DNA of 63,179 bases from Alphaproteobacteria bacterium (GTDB lineage: Bacteria > Pseudomonadota > Alphaproteobacteria > Caulobacterales > Hyphomonadaceae). The position numbers and the translations under genes are program-made. Each line of letters starts with the position of its first letter. The first letter of the stretch is position 1. This document shows, in pieces, positions 43,341 to 57,301 of the stretch. The notes under the pieces are model-generated. The model saw only the letters and a list, made by a program, of their open reading frames with translations, did no database searches and was not told the origin of the DNA. Location of the stretch: assembly GCA_009909065.1 (NCBI GenBank), contig JAAANZ010000120.1, positions 1-63,179 on the forward strand, read 5' to 3'.

Positions 43341-44210
43341 ATGCAGAAGATTTCCGCCACCGGTCCGCGAGACGAGATCGAGGCCGCCTGGAACGCGCTC
43401 GCCTGGAGCGACCCCAGCCCGGCAGAGGCCGTCGACAGCAAGGAAGAAACGCGCACGCTCTGGCGGCTCGACGCCTATGCCGGCGATGACGACGCCGCCC
43501 GGGCCTGCATCGACATTATCGCAAATGCGGCGCCTGGGCTGACGGCACGCGCCGGGCCCCTGCCAGAAGTGGACTGGGTCAAGCTCTCGCTGGAAGGCCT
43601 GCCGGCGGTCAGGGCGGGGCGTTTCATTATCGCCGGCCGCCACGTGGCCGATATCGCCAGTCCCGGGCTGACACGCCTTCTGGTCGAGGCCGGGCCGGCT
43701 TTCGGGACCGGCCATCATGGCACGACCCTGGGCTGCCTCCTCGCTCTGGACAGGGCCCTGCGCCACCGGCGGCCGGGGCGCGTTCTCGATCTCGGCACAG
43801 GCACCGGAATCCTGGCCATCGCGGCGCTCAAGGCGGGCGCCGAGATGGCCGTGGCGAGCGATATCGACGCCGAAAGCATAGAGACGACACGAGAAAATGC
43901 GGCGGCGAACCGGATCGGCCCACGGCTGAAATCAGTGGTCGCCACCGGCGCACACCATATGCGCATTCAGCGCCATGCGCCCTATGATACCGTGCTGGCA
44001 AACATATTGGCGCGTCCGCTGATACGTCTCGCCCCGCATATCGCGAACCTGTCGGCTCCGGGGGCGACGATCATCCTGTCCGGCCTTCTCAGGCACCAGG
44101 AACCGCTTGTGAGCCGGGCTTTTTCAGGCCGAGGGCTTCTGGCCGGCCCGCGCGTCCACCATGACGGATGGTCGACCCTCGTCTTCCGCCGTCCTGACGC
44201 GCGGGACTGA
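43341..44210 (+). CDS. prmA: Ribosomal protein L11 methyltransferase
   Basis: A 289-residue SAM-dependent enzyme that trimethylates L11. The C-terminal domain shows PAFGTGHHGTTLGCLLALD, VLDLGTGTGILAIAALK (SAM-binding loop) and YDTVLANILARPLIRLAPHI with the NILA catalytic motif. The N-terminal substrate-binding domain is short and divergent, as in other alphaproteobacteria. Confidence 0.95.
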   Translation: MQKISATGPRDEIEAAWNALAWSDPSPAEAVDSKEETRTLWRLDAYAGDDDAARACIDIIANAAPGLTARAGPLPEVDWVKLSLEGLPAVRAGRFIIAGRHVADIASPGLTRLLVEAGPAFGTGHHGTTLGCLLALDRALRHRRPGRVLDLGTGTGILAIAALKAGAEMAVASDIDAESIETTRENAAANRIGPRLKSVVATGAHHMRIQRHAPYDTVLANILARPLIRLAPHIANLSAPGATIILSGLLRHQEPLVSRAFSGRGLLAGPRVHHDGWSTLVFRRPDARD

Positions 44211-44315
44211 AGCCGGTTCGCAGCCAGCCGAACAGATTGCGAGCGGAGGCTTCGCGCAAGACGGAGGCCTGAAGCGCCGGCCTGACGCCCGCACCGCGCA
44301 GGTGCGGTGTGTGCA

Positions 44316-44374
44316 GGGTTTTCCTCATCCTGAGATGCGAGCGAGAGCCAAGCCTCGAACGAGGAGGAAAACCC
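44316..44374. repeat. Inverted repeat after prmA
   Basis: Perfect 11-base arms GGGTTTTCCTC (44316-44326) and GAGGAAAACCC (44364-44374) flank an imperfect inner palindrome with CCTCATCCTGAG. The inner part is a diverged relative of the palindrome inside the element at 4276-4509. It fills part of the 189-base gap after prmA; nothing else is seen there. Confidence 0.5.
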
Positions 44375-44399
44375 GAAGGCCGGCTTTTTCCGCAGCCCG

Positions 44400-44600
44400 T
44401 TAACGGATTTCCCGGCGGGCCTGGCGCAGATTGCGCCGCTGGAGGAGGCGCAGCCGCGCGGGCGTGGACGCCGGAGAATTGGCATCCGCCTTGCGGGCGG
44501 GCGCCGAAAATTCCGGCCAGCTGTTCTCATTCACCTGGGTATCGGCCGGCTCCGGCAGGCCGACAGGCATCGGGATCGGGGAAAAGGTCGAGATCTTCAT
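44400..44600 (-). CDS. Small hypothetical protein
   Basis: A 66-residue frame starting MKISTFSPIPMPVGLPEPAD and ending in the basic stretch LLQRRNLRQARREIR. It has a possible Shine-Dalgarno sequence (ACGGAG) about eight bases upstream of the ATG and a separate, AT-rich promoter region shared with the divergent aminopeptidase gene. It has no family I recognise and no signal peptide or membrane segment. Confidence 0.5.
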   Translation of the reverse strand: MKISTFSPIPMPVGLPEPADTQVNENSWPEFSAPARKADANSPASTPARLRLLQRRNLRQARREIR

Positions 44601-44757
44601 TTCAGTAACTCCGTTTTGCTGCGTCGCAGCGTTGGCTCGCACATGCAATATAGGGATCTTCCATTCTGAAACGTTAGGGTCGATCCATTTTTTCCATGCT
44701 TTTTTGCATATCTTATGCGCATCTTTCGCACAGCGGCCGGACAGGTTAGGCAGGGGC

Positions 44758-46569
44758 ATGAGACAGAATTTCGATGTGCGCGGCGGGCCGGACCAGGCCC
44801 GTGCCAATCTCCCGGCTCTCAGGCAGGTCCTGGCGGACCGGGAGATCGACGGCGTCTTCATCCCGCATGAAGACGCCTACCAGAATGAATACCTGCCGGA
44901 TGCTCATGAGCGTCTTGCCTGGGTAACGGGCTTCACCGGATCGGCCGGCGCTGCCTTCGTCTTCACGGACCGAGCAGTTCTCTTCGTCGATGGGCGCTAC
45001 ACGATCCAGGCCAGTGAACAGGTGCCCGGCGAACTGATCGATCTTGAAGGGCTGCCGCAGCCCGGACCCTTTGGCTGGCTGTCCGGACAGTCCCTGAAGG
45101 GCAAGACACTTGGCTATGATCCCAGGCTGATGACGCCGAATGCTGTCTCCAAGCTCTGCCAGGCGGGCGAACGCGCTGGCGCCCGGGTCAAACCGCTCGA
45201 CATCAATCCGGTCGATGCGGCCTGGACAGACCGCCCGGCGCTTCCCTGCGCGCCGGTCACCGCCCAGCCGCTTGAGGTGGCCGGCCTTTCATCGCCGGAC
45301 AAACGCGCGAACATTGCAAAGACGCTGCAGGAGGAGGGGGCCGAAGCTGCGGTGATCACATCGCCGGCCTCGATTGCCTGGCTGTTCAATATCCGCGGGG
45401 GGGATGTCGCCTGCTCGCCGCTTGCGCTTTCGCGCGCCATCCAGAAATCCGATGGCACCGCTGAGCTTTATATCGCACCGGACAAGCTCGATGATTCGAG
45501 ACGCGCGCATTTGGGCAGTGAGGTAGGGGTATATGACGAGACCGAGATTGCCGAGGGCCTTGCGCGCCTCACCGGCATGAGCGTCAGTCTTGACCCCGAC
45601 GCCGCCTCGGCCTGGTTCTTCGACCAGCTTGAAACCGCCGGTGCGAAAATCCTTCGCCAGCCCGACCCGGTGGCCCTGCCCAGGGCGTGCAAGAATGGCG
45701 CGGAGATCGCCGGCACCACGCGTGCCCATGAGCGTGACGGTGTGGCTGTCACGCGCTTTCTTCACTGGCTTGCCCATGACGGCCAGAGCGGGGACGTCAC
45801 GGAAATCGACGCGGCGGAGAAGCTGGAATCCCTGCGCGAAGAGCTTGGCGGGCTGAAGGATCTGTCCTTCGAGACCATTTCGGGCGCCGGCCCGAACGGC
45901 GCGCTGCCCCATTATCGTGTCAATACACAGTCGAACCGGCGGCTTGAGACGGGTTCGCTTTACCTTGTCGACTCCGGGGGCCAGTATATCGACGGCACCA
46001 CCGATGTGACCCGCACCGTGGCCATCGGCGAGCCGTCCGGTGAAATGCGGCGCCACTATACACTGGTCCTTAAGGGACATATTGCCCTTGCCGAAGTGCG
46101 CTTCCCGCCCGGCACGACCGGCACACACCTCGATACGCTCGCCCGCCATGCGCTCTGGCAGGCCGGCCTTGATTATGACCATGGCACAGGCCACGGAGTG
46201 GGTGTCTATCTCGGCGTCCATGAAGGCCCGCAGCGCATCGCCAGGGCCTGGAATGACACGCCGCTCATGCCCGGCATGATCGTCTCGAATGAACCCGGCT
46301 ATTATCGGCCCGGCGCCTACGGAATCCGGATCGAGAACCTGCAATACGTCACCGAAGCGCAGGAAATTCCCGGCGGGGAGCGGGACATGCACGGTTTCGA
46401 GAACCTGACACTTGCCCCGCTGGCGCGCGACCTGATCGATCCCGGTCTGCTCAGCCCGACCGAGCATATCTGGGTTGACCGCTATCATGAAACGGTGCTC
46501 GCACGGATCGGCCCGCAACTGCCGGGCGATGTCGCCGATTGGCTGGAAGCGGCCTGCGCCCCGCTATGA
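44758..46569 (+). CDS. Aminopeptidase P family protein (Xaa-Pro aminopeptidase)
   Basis: A 603-residue metallopeptidase of the long, three-domain type (like eukaryotic APP1). Two creatinase-like N-terminal domains (about residues 12-150 and 165-300) precede the pita-bread catalytic domain. The metal ligands appear in YLVDSGGQYIDGTTDVTRTV (two Asp), HGTGHGVGVYLGVHEG (His) and SNEPGYY (Glu). It removes the first residue from peptides with proline second. The ATG at 44758 follows an AT-rich promoter region. Confidence 0.93.
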   Translation: MRQNFDVRGGPDQARANLPALRQVLADREIDGVFIPHEDAYQNEYLPDAHERLAWVTGFTGSAGAAFVFTDRAVLFVDGRYTIQASEQVPGELIDLEGLPQPGPFGWLSGQSLKGKTLGYDPRLMTPNAVSKLCQAGERAGARVKPLDINPVDAAWTDRPALPCAPVTAQPLEVAGLSSPDKRANIAKTLQEEGAEAAVITSPASIAWLFNIRGGDVACSPLALSRAIQKSDGTAELYIAPDKLDDSRRAHLGSEVGVYDETEIAEGLARLTGMSVSLDPDAASAWFFDQLETAGAKILRQPDPVALPRACKNGAEIAGTTRAHERDGVAVTRFLHWLAHDGQSGDVTEIDAAEKLESLREELGGLKDLSFETISGAGPNGALPHYRVNTQSNRRLETGSLYLVDSGGQYIDGTTDVTRTVAIGEPSGEMRRHYTLVLKGHIALAEVRFPPGTTGTHLDTLARHALWQAGLDYDHGTGHGVGVYLGVHEGPQRIARAWNDTPLMPGMIVSNEPGYYRPGAYGIRIENLQYVTEAQEIPGGERDMHGFENLTLAPLARDLIDPGLLSPTEHIWVDRYHETVLARIGPQLPGDVADWLEAACAPL

Positions 46570-46583
46570 GCCGGGCGCGCTCA

Positions 46584-50395
<3,812 letters not shown>

Positions 50396-50413
50396 GCTCG
50401 CCGGTTAGCATAG

Positions 50414-50428
50414 GAACAAAAAAAGAAC
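50414..50428 (-). promoter_or_regulatory. LexA box upstream of recN
   Basis: On the minus strand the site is GTTCTTTTTTTGTTC, an exact GTTC-N7-GTTC SOS box. It lies in the 51-base gap after bamD, 19 bases from the recN ATG, close enough to block transcription initiation. Confidence 0.82.
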
Positions 50429-50446
50429 AAGCCCGGTCTGCGGCGC

Positions 50447-51268
50447 TCAGAACAGACGGGAGAGCCAGCCCTCGCGCTCCTCGGCTGTTGCCGACCGGGG
50501 GTCTATCCCTTCACCTGACAGGAGGCTGTAGCTGTCGCGATACCAGTCACTGTCGGGAAAATTGTAACCAAGCACAGCGCCGGCCGCGCGCGCCTCGCCG
50601 CGAAGGCCGATTGCCAGGTTGGCTTCCACCAGCCTGTGCAGCGCTTCGGGGACATGGCTGGTCTGGTCATACTCCTCGATGACTGTCTTGAACCGGTTGA
50701 TCGCGGCCAGGTGCTGGTCGCGGCGCAGATACCAGCGCCCGATCTCCATTTCCTTCCCGGCCAACTGGTCGCGCACCATGTCGAGCTTCAGCGTGGCATC
50801 CTTGGCGAATTCGGTATCCGGAAACCGACGGACCACATCGGTGAGCGCTGAGCGGGCCAGTTCCGTCATCTTCTGATCGCGACCCACATCCATGATCTGT
50901 TCGAAATAGGAAATGCCGACGATGTAATAGGCATAGGCGGCGCCATCCGTGCCGGGGTGCAGGGAGATGTAGCGCTGGGCGACGTTCACGGAGTCCTCGT
51001 ATTCACGGGCGCGGTAATGGGCAAAAGCCGTCATCAGCGTCGCCTGGCGTGCCCATTCCGAATAGGGATGCTGACGCTCGACCTCGTTGAAGAACTGGAT
51101 CGCCTCGACATAATCCTGCTCGTCGAGTTCCTCGGCGCCGCGATTATACAACTGCTCCACCGGCCGCTCGACATAGGCAAGTTCCTGGCGGCGCTCACCT
51201 GACTGACAAGCCGTCATCCCAAGGATGCCCGAAACGAGGAGTGAAAGCGCAATCGGTCTGTGGCGCAT
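50447..51268 (-). CDS. bamD: Outer-membrane assembly factor BamD
   Basis: A 273-residue lipoprotein (lipobox GMTAC, Cys21) of the BAM complex that inserts barrel proteins into the outer membrane. TPR-like repeats are seen from AEELDEQDYVEAIQFFNEVE and ATLMTAFAHYRAREYEDSVN through HLAAINRFKTVIEEYDQTSH. It sits between lpxC and recN, the standard order in alphaproteobacteria, with 176 bases to lpxC. Confidence 0.95.
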   Translation of the reverse strand: MRHRPIALSLLVSGILGMTACQSGERRQELAYVERPVEQLYNRGAEELDEQDYVEAIQFFNEVERQHPYSEWARQATLMTAFAHYRAREYEDSVNVAQRYISLHPGTDGAAYAYYIVGISYFEQIMDVGRDQKMTELARSALTDVVRRFPDTEFAKDATLKLDMVRDQLAGKEMEIGRWYLRRDQHLAAINRFKTVIEEYDQTSHVPEALHRLVEANLAIGLRGEARAAGAVLGYNFPDSDWYRDSYSLLSGEGIDPRSATAEEREGWLSRLF

Positions 51269-51444
51269 GGGTCAGTCGTCCTCTTCGAAGAAAGTGTGGC
51301 TAGCTCCTGACTAACGGCCTGCCCGCGTTTTGTCCAAGCCGCGCTACATCCCGGCCCGGCTCCTGGCAATTATCACGCGATCGGCCCGTAAGCTCCGCAA
51401 ATGATCCGTGAGCATTATCGGGCGGGCATTGGGCGGGACCTGCC

Positions 51445-52365
51445 CTAGGCACGGACCCGGACCGGCGCCGCCTCGGCATGCTCGCGCGCTTCGGCTGGTT
51501 CCCAGCACCACGCATCCGGCGTATCGAGCAGCGCGCGGACCAGCTTGTTGTTCAGCGCGTGGCCGGGCTGCTCGGCCTCGTAAAGCCCGGCAATCGGCGC
51601 ACCGGCCAGGAACAGGTCGCCGACCGCATCGAGAAGCTTGTGTCTGATGAACTCGTCCCCGGCGCGCAATCCCTCGGGATTGACCACTGTGTTCCCGTCA
51701 ATGACGACCGCATTGTCCAGTGAGCCGCCACGCGCCAGACCCATCGCCTTCAGCTTATCGACATCCCGGGCAAAGCCAAAGGTGCGCGCAAAGGCGAGAT
51801 CGCGCGCGAACAGGCCCGGTTCGAGCCGCAGGCTCATCTCCTGGACCCCGATCGCCCGGCTTTCGAAATCGATTCGCGCACGCATCGTCAGATCATCATT
51901 ATCCGACGGGCCGAGCCTTGCCCATTTCGCCCCGTCGCGCACGGTGAGGGTGTCGCTCATGCGGATGCGGCGCCGGGGAGCATCCTGCCCGACCAGCCCG
52001 ACCCTTTCCATCAAGCCGCAGAATACCGATGACGACCCGTCCATCACCGGTATTTCGGGCGCATCGACTTCCATGATGGCATTGTCGAGACCCATACCCG
52101 CGCAGGCGGCCAGGAGATGCTCGACCACGGCCACGCTGACACCCTCGTCATTGCTCAGAGTCGTGCCAAGCTGAACCTCGCTTACGCGATCTCCGCGCGC
52201 CTCGACGATATTGTGACGGTCCGTGATATCGGTGCGAATGAAACGGATACCGGTGCCGGGCGCGGCGGGACGCATGACAAGCCGGGCGCGCAGGCCGCCA
52301 TGAACGCCAATCCCGGCACAAAAAGCCGGGCCCGAAAGGGTCTGTTGATACGCATCTGCACTCAA
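51445..52365 (-). CDS. lpxC: UDP-3-O-acyl-N-acetylglucosamine deacetylase
   Basis: A 306-residue Zn enzyme for the committed step of lipid A synthesis. Zinc ligands are in VVEHLLAACAGMGLDNA (His) and RHKLLDAVGDLFLAGAPIAG (His and Asp). The TTG at 52365 is preferred because GGAGGG stands eight bases upstream and the resulting start fits the usual N-terminus (residues SADAYQQTLSG); an ATG at 52401 gives a longer version. Length then equals the typical 305. Confidence 0.94.
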   Translation of the reverse strand: MSADAYQQTLSGPAFCAGIGVHGGLRARLVMRPAAPGTGIRFIRTDITDRHNIVEARGDRVSEVQLGTTLSNDEGVSVAVVEHLLAACAGMGLDNAIMEVDAPEIPVMDGSSSVFCGLMERVGLVGQDAPRRRIRMSDTLTVRDGAKWARLGPSDNDDLTMRARIDFESRAIGVQEMSLRLEPGLFARDLAFARTFGFARDVDKLKAMGLARGGSLDNAVVIDGNTVVNPEGLRAGDEFIRHKLLDAVGDLFLAGAPIAGLYEAEQPGHALNNKLVRALLDTPDAWCWEPAEAREHAEAAPVRVRA

Positions 52366-52534
52366 GGAAAGGCCCTCCGTGACATTCCCCATGGAGGGCA
52401 AGAGCGCTCAGATCACAAGACACGCATTGTTTCGTTTTGTTGCACAAGCGGCCGTGGAATGCCGGCAGAACGCTGTTTCAATTCGGAATTTACCCGTTCC
52501 GAGCCCGCTGCAATCCTGAAACCCTGTCCGGGAC

Positions 52535-53986
52535 TTAATGATTGGCGGACCGGCGGAGGAAAGCCGGGATTTCCAGTTCCGCATCATCGAACGGTGCCGG
52601 TTCGGGATGATCCTCGGGCCTGGAGATCAGGGCCTCATCGTCGCCCGCCTCGCCCGGTTCGTCATCATTGTCACTCATACTGCGGCGCCAGCCGAACAGG
52701 TTGGCGAAGCCGGCCGGCCCGCTGGCCGCCTCGGCGGCGCGTTCCCTTTCCGGCTCATCCGGCCCCTTGCGACGGCCGAAAACCGTATCGGCTGTGATCT
52801 CGTCGGCCCCGTCGAGCGGTTCGCGGTGATCGGCCGGGAGCGGGCGACCGGCAAAATCGGGGCGGGGATCGGGATCGCTATCCGCCGGCTGCGCCTCGGG
52901 CTGATCGGCCGCACTCTCTTCCTCGCCCACGGCATACGTGCCTGCAGAGGTGACAACCACCGGGCGTTCCTCTGCTGGCGCAGGAGGCTCTGCCGGCACC
53001 GGTGCAGCGGCCGCGGGCGCGGACTGTCCGGCCAGCTCGGCCGCGCTCTTGTCGAGCCCGGCCGCGACAACCGACACACGCAGCTTGCCCTCGAGGTCGG
53101 GGTCGAATGTCGAGCCGAGAATGATATTCGCCTCCGGATCGACCTCCGCACGGATTTCGTTCGCCGCCTCGTCGAGCTCGAACAGGGTGAGGTCGTATCC
53201 GCCCGTGATATTGATGAGCACGCCGCGCGCACCCTTCATCGTCACGTCATCGAGCAGGGGATTGTCGATCGCCGCGCGCGCGGCTTCAAGCGCCCGATTT
53301 TCGCCGTCGGCGGCCCCCATGCCCATCATGGCCGAGCCCATGCCGGTCATGATGGACCGCACATCCGCGAAATCGAGATTGATGAGGCCCGGCATGACCA
53401 TCAGGTCGGTGATCCCGCGAACGCCCGAATAGAGCACGTCATCCGCCATCCGGAAGGCGTCGGCGAATGTGGTGCGCTCATTGGCAATGCGGAACAGGTT
53501 CTGATTGGGCACCACGATCAGCGTGTCGACATCGTGGCGCATGGCATCGAGACCGTCCATCGCATACCGCATACGCCGCGTTCCCTCAAAGCCGAAGGGC
53601 TTGGTGACCACGCCCACCGTCAGGATGCCCTGCTCATGAGCTGCGCGCGCAATCACCGGCGCCGCGCCGGTGCCCGTGCCACCACCCATGCCCGCGGCAA
53701 TGAAAACCATGTGGGCGCCGTCCAGGTATGTCTTGATATCGTCCAGGCTCTCTTCGGCCGCCGCCGCGCCGACTTCGGGCCGCGCGCCCGCGCCCAGACC
53801 GCCTGTGGTCTCCGGGCCCAACTGGATGCGGTTCTCGGTGGCCGAGCGTCCGAGCGCCTGAGCATCGGTATTGGCGACAATGAACTCCACCCCCTGGAGG
53901 TTGGCTTCGATCATATTGTCGACGGCGTTGCCCCCGGCGCCTCCGACGCCGAAAACCACAATCCGGGGTTTGAGTTCCTGTGTCAT
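52535..53986 (-). CDS. ftsZ: Cell division protein FtsZ
   Basis: A 483-residue tubulin-like GTPase that forms the division ring. The GTP-binding region has [13 protein letters not shown] and the tubulin signature [13 protein letters not shown]; the T7 loop is [11 protein letters not shown]. Residues about 320-465 are a long acidic/Pro-rich linker, and the C-terminal peptide EIPAFLRR binds FtsA. The ATG at 53986 has GGAAGG eight bases upstream; an ATG two codons earlier is also possible. A near-consensus CtrA box lies in the gap upstream, as in Caulobacter where CtrA represses ftsZ. Confidence 0.98.
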   Translation of the reverse strand: MTQELKPRIVVFGVGGAGGNAVDNMIEANLQGVEFIVANTDAQALGRSATENRIQLGPETTGGLGAGARPEVGAAAAEESLDDIKTYLDGAHMVFIAAGMGGGTGTGAAPVIARAAHEQGILTVGVVTKPFGFEGTRRMRYAMDGLDAMRHDVDTLIVVPNQNLFRIANERTTFADAFRMADDVLYSGVRGITDLMVMPGLINLDFADVRSIMTGMGSAMMGMGAADGENRALEAARAAIDNPLLDDVTMKGARGVLINITGGYDLTLFELDEAANEIRAEVDPEANIILGSTFDPDLEGKLRVSVVAAGLDKSAAELAGQSAPAAAAPVPAEPPAPAEERPVVVTSAGTYAVGEEESAADQPEAQPADSDPDPRPDFAGRPLPADHREPLDGADEITADTVFGRRKGPDEPERERAAEAASGPAGFANLFGWRRSMSDNDDEPGEAGDDEALISRPEDHPEPAPFDDAELEIPAFLRRSANH

Positions 53987-54050
53987 GACCATCGCCTTCC
54001 AAATATACGCCTGCCAGGATGTTCCAGAAGGTGAGACTGAGCGTATCGGG

Positions 54051-54065
54051 CTAAAACGCCGTTAA
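54051..54065 (-). promoter_or_regulatory. Near-consensus CtrA box upstream of ftsZ
   Basis: On the minus strand the site reads TTAACGGCGTTTTAG, that is TTAA-N7-TTAG, one base off the consensus TTAA-N7-TTAA. It lies in the ftsA-ftsZ gap, 65 bases upstream of the ftsZ start. Confidence 0.45.
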
Positions 54066-54081
54066 GCGAATACAATTTCGC

Positions 54082-55383
54082 TCAGAAATTTTCGCGCAAC
54101 CAGCGCAATGTCCTGTTCACCATGCCTCCGCTTTCGGAAGCCACACCCGCGTTCGGGCCTGAAGCGAGCCCTGCCCCGACCGCGCCGGGCGATCCCGCCA
54201 TCGATAGTGTTAACAGACCTGCGGCAGAGGAAAAAGCCGGTGTGGACAGCGTTTCCCCGAGATTCTCGGCCAGAACGGGGTTTCCAAGCCGCACCGGCAC
54301 GCCGAGCACGCGCGTGGCAAGCTCCCGAACGCCCGGCAGCTGGCTCGCGCCGCCCGTGAGAACGACCCGTCTCGGCATCACGCGCGCGACAGGGCTGGCT
54401 GCAAGCTGGTCACGCACGATTTCGAAGACTTCCTCGATCCGGGGTTCGACAATCTCGACCAGTTTCCGGCGCGGCATGCGCACGGCATTCAGGCGGCCAT
54501 CATCGCCCAGGCGCGGCATCTCGATGCGTTCCGACAGGCCGGGCGCTTCCCGGTCCGCCTGCCCGTGCACCGTCTTGAGCCGTTCGGCCGCGGCGAAGGT
54601 CGTGCCCAGCCCCTGCGCAAGATCGCCGGTGACATGGGCCCCGCCAGCCGGGACGAGGCTCAGCCAGGCCGGGGCGCCGTTCATCATGACACAGATCGTC
54701 GTCGCGCCGGCGCCCATATCAATACAGACCGATCCGTTATCGCGCTCATCCTCGACAAGTGCGCCCAGCCCGCTCGCGATCGAGGACGGAACGACTTGTT
54801 CTATCTTGAGATAGGCCCTGGAAATGCACTCGGTCAGGTTTCGCACAACCGACTGGGGAGCGGACACGACATTGACCAGCGCACCGATCCGCGCGGCAAG
54901 CATGCCGACGGGTTCGCGCACGCCTTCCTGGTCATCCACACGGTAGGCGACCGGCCAGACGCCCAGGATTTCCCGCCCCTTCGTCTGCGCCTTGGCAAGA
55001 CAGGCGGCATGGGCGCGCCGTACGTCGCGCAGGCTGACTTCGCGGCCACCGGTCGTGCAACCGCCCGAGACGAGCTGGCTGCTCATCCGCATCCCCGTCA
55101 ATCCGAGACAGACTCGCGAAATCCTCTGATCGGCCTCGCGCTCGGCATCCTCGACAACAAGGCGTACGGTCCGTTCCAGGGCGTCGATATCCGTGATGGC
55201 GCCATTGGCAAACCCGCGGCTCTGCTGGCGGCCTGTCCCTGCGATGACGAAACCGCCGGGCTTGCGGCTGTCACGCCGGGCAATCATGCAGGCAATCTTC
55301 GATCCGCCCACATCAAGCGCCGCGAAAGGCTCGCCATCGGCCCGGGCAAGTCGCCCGCCGGCCCGTTGCTCGAAAGCCGACAT
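54082..55383 (-). CDS. ftsA: Cell division protein FtsA
   Basis: A 433-residue actin-like protein that anchors FtsZ to the membrane. Motifs: FAALDVGGSKIACMIA (phosphate 1), CIDMGAGATTICVM (phosphate 2) and RVVLTGGASQLPGV (adenosine). The C-terminal amphipathic helix is VNRTLRWLRENF. Its ATG overlaps the ftsQ stop by one base. The gap to ftsZ (95 bases) suggests a separate ftsZ promoter. Confidence 0.97.
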   Translation of the reverse strand: MSAFEQRAGGRLARADGEPFAALDVGGSKIACMIARRDSRKPGGFVIAGTGRQQSRGFANGAITDIDALERTVRLVVEDAEREADQRISRVCLGLTGMRMSSQLVSGGCTTGGREVSLRDVRRAHAACLAKAQTKGREILGVWPVAYRVDDQEGVREPVGMLAARIGALVNVVSAPQSVVRNLTECISRAYLKIEQVVPSSIASGLGALVEDERDNGSVCIDMGAGATTICVMMNGAPAWLSLVPAGGAHVTGDLAQGLGTTFAAAERLKTVHGQADREAPGLSERIEMPRLGDDGRLNAVRMPRRKLVEIVEPRIEEVFEIVRDQLAASPVARVMPRRVVLTGGASQLPGVRELATRVLGVPVRLGNPVLAENLGETLSTPAFSSAAGLLTLSMAGSPGAVGAGLASGPNAGVASESGGMVNRTLRWLRENF

Positions 55384-56210
55384 CAGGCTGCCCCCTCACG
55401 TTCAGGCTGGCGGCGCGGGCGCATGACCAGCTGGTTCCCGGCTCTCAGGTCGATCGCCGCGAGCGGGCGGTCGAGCAGGTCATGAGCGGCCTGTTTCGCG
55501 GCAAGCCGGTCCATGGCGGCGTCCAACGCAGCGTCTTCGGGGAAATCGACCTGCACATCGCCTTCGAAATAAACCCTCCAGCGGCGCGACCCGATCCGTT
55601 CTGCCTTCACGAAGCGCGCTTTCAGCGCCAACGCCTTTTCGAGGCGGGCGAGCAGGCCCGGCGCGGCCTCCGGGGCGCTCTCGCCGGACAGGCGCGGAAG
55701 CCCGGCAAAGGCGTCAGCCTCGAGGCCCGGCATGACGCGGCCAAGCTCGTCAATGACCGCCGGGCGGCCATCATGCGTCCAGATGGCCAGTGGATCGGCC
55801 GGATCTGCCATGATGACGAGCTGGTCCGGCCAGAGCCGATGGACCCGGACATTGACGACCTTTCCAGTGGCGCGGATACGCTCACGAATGGCGCGAGGGT
55901 CGGCCCGGAACATATTTTCGCCCGGCTCGATCATGGCGGCCGCACGGATCTGGCCGGAAAGTTCCGCGTCATGCTCCAGCCCGATCACGGCCACGTCAGA
56001 GACCGCGACGCCGAGCGTTCGCGCCATCGTGTCATTGAAATTGGCGATCCGGCTCTCGGCCTGCGAGAGCGATCCGCCCATCCAGGCCGCGGCCGTGACG
56101 ATTAGCGCGATCACCATGACAAGGCCCAGGATCACGGAAGTTACGCGCACCTCCTCGCCGGCCTGTTCGCCGCCGGGCCCGGTTTCATTTCCAGGCCTCA
56201 CCGGTCGCAT
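55383..56210 (-). CDS. ftsQ: Cell division protein FtsQ
   Basis: A 275-residue bitopic division protein. After a short cytoplasmic tail comes one membrane segment ([20 protein letters not shown], about residues 23-42), then the POTRA domain ([20 protein letters not shown], about 75-140) and the beta domain with [18 protein letters not shown]. FtsQ links early and late division proteins. It overlaps ddl by 13 bases and ftsA by one. Confidence 0.95.
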   Translation of the reverse strand: MRPVRPGNETGPGGEQAGEEVRVTSVILGLVMVIALIVTAAAWMGGSLSQAESRIANFNDTMARTLGVAVSDVAVIGLEHDAELSGQIRAAAMIEPGENMFRADPRAIRERIRATGKVVNVRVHRLWPDQLVIMADPADPLAIWTHDGRPAVIDELGRVMPGLEADAFAGLPRLSGESAPEAAPGLLARLEKALALKARFVKAERIGSRRWRVYFEGDVQVDFPEDAALDAAMDRLAAKQAAHDLLDRPLAAIDLRAGNQLVMRPRRQPEREGAA

Positions 56211-57106
56211 GATGCGTCCTCGATCATCCAGGCGACAAGCTCCTCGAAACTGATGCCCAGAAAGGCCGCCTGTTCGGGCACCAGCGAGGTCGGTGTCATG
56301 CCGGGCTGAGTGTTGGTTTCCAGGATCACGAGCCGGTCCTCATCCGCGTCATATCGAAAATCCGACCGCGAAACGCCCCGGCAGCCCAGCGCCTGATGGG
56401 CCTTGAGACTGGCGGCCATGGCGGCTTCGCTCACACGCGCAGGCAGGTCAGCCGGCAGCGCATGTCGCGATCCGCCTGCTGCGTATTTTGCATCAAAGTC
56501 GTAAAACTCCCTTAATGTCGTGATTTCCGTCACGGCCAGCGGGCGCTCGCCCATCACGCCCACCGAAAGCTCGCGGCCGGGAATGAATTTCTCCGCCATC
56601 AGCCGGTCACCATAGGCCCAGTCCGCGTTGAGAACCTGCTGCGGCGGGCCGCCCCCCTGCTCGCGCACGATGACGACGCCGAAACTCGACCCCTCGGCAA
56701 TCGGCTTGATGACATAGGGCGGCTCCAGGAGGTGACGGGCCGCCGCCTCTGCCCGCGTGCAGGCCACATCCTCGGCAATATCGATCCCGTTCTGGGCATA
56801 GACGGCCTTGGATTTGCGCTTGTCCATGGCCACGGCCGAGGCCAGAACGCCGGAATGCGTATAGGCCAGCCCCATCACTTCAAGCAGGCCCTGAACGCAG
56901 CCATCCTCGCCCCAGGGGCCGTGCAGGCCGTTCAGGACGATCTCGGGCGCCGCCTCTTCGAGCTGTCGCGCGAGCTCGCGCGTTGCATCGATCTCGACCA
57001 CATCATGGCCGCCGGCCCGCGCGGCGCGGGCCATCTGCGTGCCCGAGCTGATGGAGATTTCACGCTCGGACGACCAGCCCCCGTAGATCACGGCCACACG
57101 TTTCAT
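56198..57106 (-). CDS. ddl: D-alanine--D-alanine ligase
   Basis: A 302-residue ATP-grasp enzyme that makes the D-Ala-D-Ala dipeptide for peptidoglycan. Motifs: [70 protein letters not shown] and [19 protein letters not shown]. It is the first gene of the division block in this window; mur genes are not present upstream, where a receptor gene stands divergently. Confidence 0.97.
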   Translation of the reverse strand: MKRVAVIYGGWSSEREISISSGTQMARAARAGGHDVVEIDATRELARQLEEAAPEIVLNGLHGPWGEDGCVQGLLEVMGLAYTHSGVLASAVAMDKRKSKAVYAQNGIDIAEDVACTRAEAAARHLLEPPYVIKPIAEGSSFGVVIVREQGGGPPQQVLNADWAYGDRLMAEKFIPGRELSVGVMGERPLAVTEITTLREFYDFDAKYAAGGSRHALPADLPARVSEAAMAASLKAHQALGCRGVSRSDFRYDADEDRLVILETNTQPGMTPTSLVPEQAAFLGISFEELVAWMIEDASCDR

Positions 57107-57301
57107 CGCGCCATCTCCCTGAAAATCATCGAGACCTCACATGAGACTCCTTCATGAGAAATGAAAACGGCGTACATGTGACAATGAGATTACAGCCGGC
57201 CCCGCAAAAACGCGCTTCGGCTGGCCATGACTTGCAGCTCGGGGACCACGGGCATTACCCGTGCACAGCTCCAGCAAACGGATTCAGGGAAGGAGGCCCG
57301 C

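Noticed and set aside
52487-52506. Weak stem-loop after ftsZ considered as a terminator
   Set aside because: The stem is only about six bases and has no T run on the minus strand.
52538-54034. 498-codon open frame antisense to ftsZ
   Set aside because: ftsZ is certain; the antisense frame has no family features.
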